From assembly GCA_947311815.1 (NCBI GenBank), contig CAMZMA010000249.1:1-17191 (forward strand): a stretch of 17,191 nt of DNA, read 5' to 3'. Made by a program: the position numbers and the translations under genes. The notes below the pieces were generated by a model. The model searched no databases and was not told the origin of the DNA. It saw only the letters and a program-made list of their open reading frames with translations. Below are positions 13,678-17,191 of the stretch, piece by piece. The DNA comes from an uncultured Flavobacteriaceae bacterium. GTDB taxonomy: Bacteria; Bacteroidota; Bacteroidia; Flavobacteriales; Flavobacteriaceae. The stretch's first letter is position 1. Each line of letters starts with the position of its first letter.

Positions 13678-13679
13678 GA
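13622..13679. repeat. 10-bp inverted repeat after the AT-rich module
   Basis: TCTCAGAGAA (13622-13631) and TTCTCTGAGA (13670-13679) are perfect complements with a 38-nt loop. A second inverted repeat, TTCCTCAA/TTGAGGAA around AAAA, lies at about 13574-13593. There is no T tract after either. Confidence 0.6.
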
Positions 13680-13706
13680 CGCTGAGTTCGATATAGTAAA
13701 TTTTAA

Positions 13707-13725
13707 AAAACCCTTTTAGGGTTTT
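13707..13725. terminator. Bidirectional terminator between convergent genes
   Basis: AAAACCC (13707-13713) pairs with GGGTTTT (13719-13725) around TTTTA, with T-rich sequence on the outgoing side in both directions. The stop codon of the ankyrin gene lies in it. Confidence 0.75.
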
Positions 13726-14771
13726 AGATTTTCTAAAACCCGCTCGTTAAATTCGGGCGTGATCGCCATGAACAAATCATCATCACCTTCGATGCGGTTC
13801 AAAACAACCCCACGAACGTCAGTCCCTTTCTGATCATATACTCCGATATCTGCGCCTAGCTGAGCCAGGCGCAACACCACTTCCAGGTTTTTGTTGTCGG
13901 AGGCAGCCAATAAAATCGCCGTATAGTCGTTTGAAGTTTTACCCTCGAGCGACAAACCGGCATTAATTAAGGATTCTACACTCTCTGGGTTCGGGTTGAA
14001 AAGCGCTGCAACATGCAGAACGTTTAGATCCATCACATAGGCTTGCGCCGAAATATCAGCGCCCTGCCCTATCAGGAACTCGATAATTTCAGGCGAGTTG
14101 TATGCACTGGCAAACATCAGCGCCGTATAGCCTTTTTCGTTCGCTGCATTGATATCTATTCCGATATCCAGCAAGGCTTGAAGAATACGGGTGTCAGAAC
14201 TGATTGCAGCATACAACATAAGCGGATTGCTCTCAGGCACCATCAATTTCATGGAACTCCGCTGAGCGCCCAAATTCACAGCCGTAAAAGTTTGGGTCAG
14301 AAATTCTTCAGGATGATCGGAAATATATCGCGGCGAAACAGAATTCAGTTCTTCCACTGTATCCGACCGAATACCTTCAATTTGGCGCAAGGTCCGAGCT
14401 TTTAGAATTCGCGCCTGCATCCGCTCTTCTTCCTGAGCCAGGCGATCTTCCTCTGCTCTGGCGTCTGCCACGGCTTGTCGCGCTTCTTCAGCAATCCGTG
14501 CCTCTTCCCGCTTTGCGGCTTCGTCTGCCCGTCTTTGTTCTTCAGCGGCACGTTCTGCCACTCGTTCAGCTTCAGCCCTCTCCTGCTGAGCCTGGGTTTC
14601 AGCTTCTCGAGTTTGGCGTTCCTGGTCGCGTTCAATACGGCGTTCTTCAGTAACGCGGTCTTCTTCAACTTGGATGGCCTGTTGCGTTTTGAAATAACTG
14701 TAGAGATTATAACCAGCAAAGAGGAAAACGATGCCGACAATAGCGGCAAACATTACTTTTTTATTTTTCAC
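13716..14771 (-). CDS. TolA-shaped membrane protein with ankyrin repeats
   Basis: This 351-residue protein has one N-terminal membrane helix (about residues 5-25, VMFAAIVGIVFLFAGYNLY), a long Glu/Arg/Ala-rich helical rod (about 32-135), and a C-terminal ankyrin domain (about 185-340) with units such as NPLMLYAAISSDTRILQALL, KGYTALMFASAYNSPEIIEF and NDYTAILLAASDNKNLEVVL. The layout suggests an inner-membrane protein whose rod carries a protein-binding head into the periplasm or cytoplasm. The start is GTG overlapping the TGA of the upstream membrane gene by 4 nt, so the two are coupled. The function is unknown; ankyrin repeats imply binding to another protein. Confidence 0.8.
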   Translation of the reverse strand: MKNKKVMFAAIVGIVFLFAGYNLYSYFKTQQAIQVEEDRVTEERRIERDQERQTREAETQAQQERAEAERVAERAAEEQRRADEAAKREEARIAEEARQAVADARAEEDRLAQEEERMQARILKARTLRQIEGIRSDTVEELNSVSPRYISDHPEEFLTQTFTAVNLGAQRSSMKLMVPESNPLMLYAAISSDTRILQALLDIGIDINAANEKGYTALMFASAYNSPEIIEFLIGQGADISAQAYVMDLNVLHVAALFNPNPESVESLINAGLSLEGKTSNDYTAILLAASDNKNLEVVLRLAQLGADIGVYDQKGTDVRGVVLNRIEGDDDLFMAITPEFNERVLENLKP

Positions 14772-15334
14772 AGGACTTCCAGTTCATTTTTAGATTCGAG
14801 TTCTTTCAGGGCCGTTTTCCGTTCCCTGTAATTGTTAAACGCCAATATCGCAAAACTACCGGCAATGGTAATTCCAGCAGTTGTGGCACCGTCATAATCC
14901 ACTTGGCTAACTATTTCCTTGGCGCGGGCTCCCCCGTCGATATAGCCAAGAACAAATTCCACCATCGGATTGTTGAAAATGATCTTCTGTCCAAAGTAGG
15001 ACAGCAGATAAATCGAAGACAATGCTATGCCGCCTCGAGCCAGGAAAGATGATTTTGAAACACGTTTCAAATATGCTTTCGCCCGAGCGTACTCGACATA
15101 TAAAATGCCAACAACGATCCCAAGGGATCCGTATAACATCGAGACACCATAAAAGCCGATAAGCTCTGGCATACCGGCAATTTCGCGAAATGTTGACCCG
15201 ATGATGTAAGGCGCAATCAGAATAACCAGCACCAAGGCTTTGATCCGCAACAGCCACATCAGGCCACCGGCAACCACGCACCAGACAATCGACGCATTCA
15301 GTATCAGAAACACAATTCCTTGGTCTTCAAGCAT
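14768..15334 (-). CDS. Polytopic membrane protein of unknown function
   Basis: This 188-residue protein has four or five hydrophobic segments (about 7-29, 31-49, 58-83, 99-115 and 153-168) separated by short loops, and a charged C-terminus (ERKTALKELESKNELEVL). I recognise no family. The start codon at 15332-15334 has a weak GAGAAT ahead of it. It overlaps the ankyrin gene and starts 56 nt after the resolvase stop, so all three minus-strand genes may be co-transcribed. Confidence 0.7.
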   Translation of the reverse strand: MLEDQGIVFLILNASIVWCVVAGGLMWLLRIKALVLVILIAPYIIGSTFREIAGMPELIGFYGVSMLYGSLGIVVGILYVEYARAKAYLKRVSKSSFLARGGIALSSIYLLSYFGQKIIFNNPMVEFVLGYIDGGARAKEIVSQVDYDGATTAGITIAGSFAILAFNNYRERKTALKELESKNELEVL

Positions 15335-15390
15335 TCAAATTCTCTATTTCTTTTTCATCAATTCCGGCTCGAGAGACCAAGCACCCTACC

Positions 15391-15954
15391 CTATTCGTCG
15401 GATATACCCTTGGGACAATATCTATAGAAAGTTGCCTTGGATACCCCAAAGCGTTGCATTAAATCCTTTGGGCTCTCCCCTGCCCTATACGCAGCTTGCA
15501 GTTCCGCAACCTGGCTTTCAGATAACTTTGGTTTTCGCCCAAACCGCACACCCTTTTCTTTGGCCCGTTGCGTCCCTTCATTTCGGCGTTCATTTATCAA
15601 ATCACGCTCAAATTCCGCGACCGCACCTAAAAGATGGAACGTCAGCCGCCCCGTGGGAGTGGTCGTGTCAATTTTCTGATCTAGGACCACCAAATCTGCT
15701 TTCTTGCGCTCCAGGGTCGCAACAATGCTTTGAAGGTCAAACATCGAACGGGCAAGCCGGTCGAGCTTGGTTATTACCAGCACGTCCCCTTCCCTACAAA
15801 ATTCGAGGGCGGCGTTTACAGCTTCGCGCTTGCGAGTAGATGCTCCAGATTTCTTTTCCTGGAAAATCTTCTCACAGCCAGCGGCTTCAAGCTTTTCAAT
15901 TTGTGTGTCGAGGCTTTGACCAAGTGACGACACACGAGCATATCCAATTTTCAT
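15391..15954 (-). CDS. Serine recombinase (resolvase family)
   Basis: This 187-residue protein is a small serine resolvase or invertase. The catalytic domain (about 1-140) has YARVSSLGQ with the nucleophile Ser9, SGASTRKREAVNAALEFC, DVLVITKLDRLARS and the helix ending the domain, FHLLGAVAEFERDLINERRNEG. The C-terminal helix-turn-helix (about 145-180) is KPKLSESQVAEL ... GVSKATFYRY. Length and layout match Tn3/ParA-type plasmid resolvases, which resolve dimers. No transposase is present, so multimer resolution is the most likely job. The start is directly beside the res-like sites upstream, and binding there may repress the gene. Confidence 0.93.
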   Translation of the reverse strand: MKIGYARVSSLGQSLDTQIEKLEAAGCEKIFQEKKSGASTRKREAVNAALEFCREGDVLVITKLDRLARSMFDLQSIVATLERKKADLVVLDQKIDTTTPTGRLTFHLLGAVAEFERDLINERRNEGTQRAKEKGVRFGRKPKLSESQVAELQAAYRAGESPKDLMQRFGVSKATFYRYCPKGISDE

Positions 15955-16060
15955 AGTCTCAAATATATCTAATAAATATGAGAAAACAATATGAGACGAG
16001 TTTTGAGACGCTTTAAATGAACGTTTCGTGCTGTCTCATATAGTATAGTTTATGAGACAC
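15955..16060. repeat. res-like recombination region of the resolvase
   Basis: The 28-bp segment 16032-16059 is a perfect inverted repeat, TGTCTCATA and TATGAGACA with 10 bp between, the size of a res crossover site. Between it and the gene lie more copies of the half-site TATGAGAC (15990-15997), TTTGAGACG (about 16002), and GTCTCA ... TATGAGA (15956-15983) next to the start codon. Three binding sites of decreasing quality toward the gene is the res layout. Confidence 0.75.
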
Positions 16061-16116
16061 GGCAAAAATTACAAATACAACTCGCTGTTATTTGGCAAAC
16101 CCCTTACTCCATGCTA

Positions 16117-16167
16117 AGAGCATAGCTCTATACTATTTCTTGCGAAATTACCGTTCCTGAATAGTAT
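16117..16167. promoter_or_regulatory. Inverted repeats upstream of hsdM, possible operators
   Basis: AGAGC-ATA-GCTCT (16117-16129) and ATACTATT (16130-16137) with AATAGTAT (16160-16167, 22-bp spacer) lie 40-90 bp before the hsdM start. They may bind a controller protein of the restriction-modification system; no such gene is seen here. Confidence 0.35.
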
Positions 16168-16206
16168 TTTACCAAGAAGCAAATTTTATCAGCAAAAGAA
16201 CCAAAT

Positions 16207-17191
16207 ATGACCGAGGCACAAAAACAGCGTTTAGAAACGCAACTTTGGAATATCGCAAACGAGTTGCGTGGAAAAATGGGTGCGGATGAATTTCGCGATT
16301 ACATTCTTGGCTTCATTTTCTATAAATACCTGTCGGAAAAGCAGCATATATTCGCCAATAAGCTGTTAGAAACCGAGGACGTAAAGGATTACACCAGCGT
16401 CACTGACGATGATGATATTGATGCGATCCGCGAGGAATCCCTTATCAAGCTCGGATATTTTTTGCGTCCGAGTGAACTTTTTGAAGCCATCACTATTCGA
16501 GGGAATGCTGACACCGAAGGGAAAAGCAATTTTATCCTGGAAGACCTGCAAGGCATTTTGAACAGTATCGAGCAATCGACCATGGGGACCGAGAGCGAGG
16601 ATGATTTCAATCAGCTCTTTGAAGATCTCGATCTTGGCAGTACCAAGCTGGGGCGCAGCGTTGAAGCGCGGAACACGCTAATCGCCAAGGTTCTTTCGCA
16701 CCTGGGTAAGATTGATTTTGCGCTCGAAGATTCTGAATCCGATGTTCTGGGCGACGCCTATGAATACCTGATTGCGCAATTCGCATCCGGTGCCGGTAAG
16801 AAAGCCGGTGAGTTTTATACCCCGCAGCAAGTTTCCAAAATCCTGGCCAAGCTTGTCACCATGGACAAATCCCGCATCAAATCCGCCTATGATCCAGCCT
16901 GTGGTTCTGGCTCGCTGCTGTTGCGCATTGCGCGCGAGGCCGATGTGGGTGAATTTTTCGGCCAAGAGCTGAACCGCACCACCTATAACCTCGCGCGGAT
17001 GAACATGATCCTGCATGACGTGCACTATTCCCGCTTTGATATCAAACAGGAAGACACGCTGGAGCATCCGGCCCATCTTGATCACAGCTTTGACGTGGTC
17101 GTTGCCAATCCGCCGTTTTCGGCCAAGTGGAAGGGCAAGGATAACCCGCTGAACGAGACCGACGACCGGTTTAGCCAATATGGCGCGCTGG
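16207..17191 (+). CDS. hsdM: Type I restriction-modification methyltransferase subunit HsdM (3' end beyond the window)
   Basis: The reading frame is open from ATG 16207 to the window end (328 codons) with no stop. The N-terminal HsdM_N domain is clear (TEAQKQRLETQLWNIANELR, then FRDYILGFIFYKYLSEK). The methyltransferase domain follows: AGEFYTPQQVSKIL, motif I DPACGSGSLLLRI (SAM binding), and motif IV NPPF in VVANPPFSAKW (catalysis of N6-adenine methylation). HsdM pairs with HsdS for site recognition and with HsdR for cutting; both would lie to the right. There is no Shine-Dalgarno stronger than AAAAGAA ahead of the ATG. GC rises in the 3' half. Confidence 0.93.
   Translation, partial: MTEAQKQRLETQLWNIANELRGKMGADEFRDYILGFIFYKYLSEKQHIFANKLLETEDVKDYTSVTDDDDIDAIREESLIKLGYFLRPSELFEAITIRGNADTEGKSNFILEDLQGILNSIEQSTMGTESEDDFNQLFEDLDLGSTKLGRSVEARNTLIAKVLSHLGKIDFALEDSESDVLGDAYEYLIAQFASGAGKKAGEFYTPQQVSKILAKLVTMDKSRIKSAYDPACGSGSLLLRIAREADVGEFFGQELNRTTYNLARMNMILHDVHYSRFDIKQEDTLEHPAHLDHSFDVVVANPPFSAKWKGKDNPLNETDDRFSQYGAL

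Noticed and set aside
8928..14069. A dif/XerCD site at the octamer switch
   Set aside because: I looked for two 11-bp arms with a 6-bp centre resembling dif and saw none; the convergence is left without a site.
14043..15839. Plus-strand open frames opposite the ankyrin, membrane and resolvase genes
   Set aside because: They are antisense shadows without family features; the minus-strand genes have clear domains and coupled starts.

Overview
The window looks like the backbone of an iteron-type, mobilizable plasmid (or an integrated plasmid-like element) from a proteobacterium, most likely an alphaproteobacterium. The lineage call rests on a DUF3768 gene (a family found mainly in alphaproteobacteria), a BID-like T4SS-signal protein beside a VirD4 gene, a Rep_3 initiator, and moderate GC (mid-40s percent by eye). 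It is an inference; there is no rRNA or other marker gene.

Layout. 1-2.9 kb is the replication module on the minus strand: a Rep_3 initiator, an array of eight 19-bp iterons with an AT-rich flank, and a Toprim primase. 2.9-6.5 kb holds plus-strand accessory genes: DUF3768, a short adenine methyltransferase-like protein, a Fic AMP-transferase followed by a 51-residue ribbon-helix-helix protein, and an Api92/DUF1281-like protein. 6.5-11.0 kb is a tight mobilization operon: oriT-like region, MobC, MOBP relaxase, soluble VirD4/TraG ATPase, small BID-like protein, membrane-anchored J-domain protein. No mating-pair (VirB) genes are present, so the element is probably mobilizable rather than self-conjugative within what is shown. 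11.1-13.7 kb is an AT-rich island, different in composition from its surroundings, with an AAA+ ATPase and an overlapping small membrane protein; this is a candidate defence or toxin module. 13.7-16.1 kb, on the minus strand, carries a serine resolvase, a polytopic membrane protein and a TolA-shaped ankyrin protein, with a res-like site upstream. 16.2 kb to the end is the start of a type I restriction-modification hsdM gene, cut by the window edge.

Most unusual points. (1) Three plus-strand genes stop at a TGA, yet the same frame continues with protein-like sequence to a TAA or TAG: the DUF3768 gene (its conserved tail lies beyond the TGA), the Api92-like gene (a Cys4 zinc-ribbon lies beyond it) and, less strongly, the relaxase. 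(2) The first two of these share a homologous, diverged leader of about 175 nt that ends exactly at the start codon and keeps fixed spacings and a hairpin 32 nt before the ATG. (3) A free-standing BID-like domain is encoded next to VirD4, with a separate Fic gene on the same element; Bartonella effectors carry these two parts fused. (4) KOPS-type octamers GGGNAGGG are about ten times more frequent than base composition predicts and switch strand once, between 8.9 and 14.1 kb.
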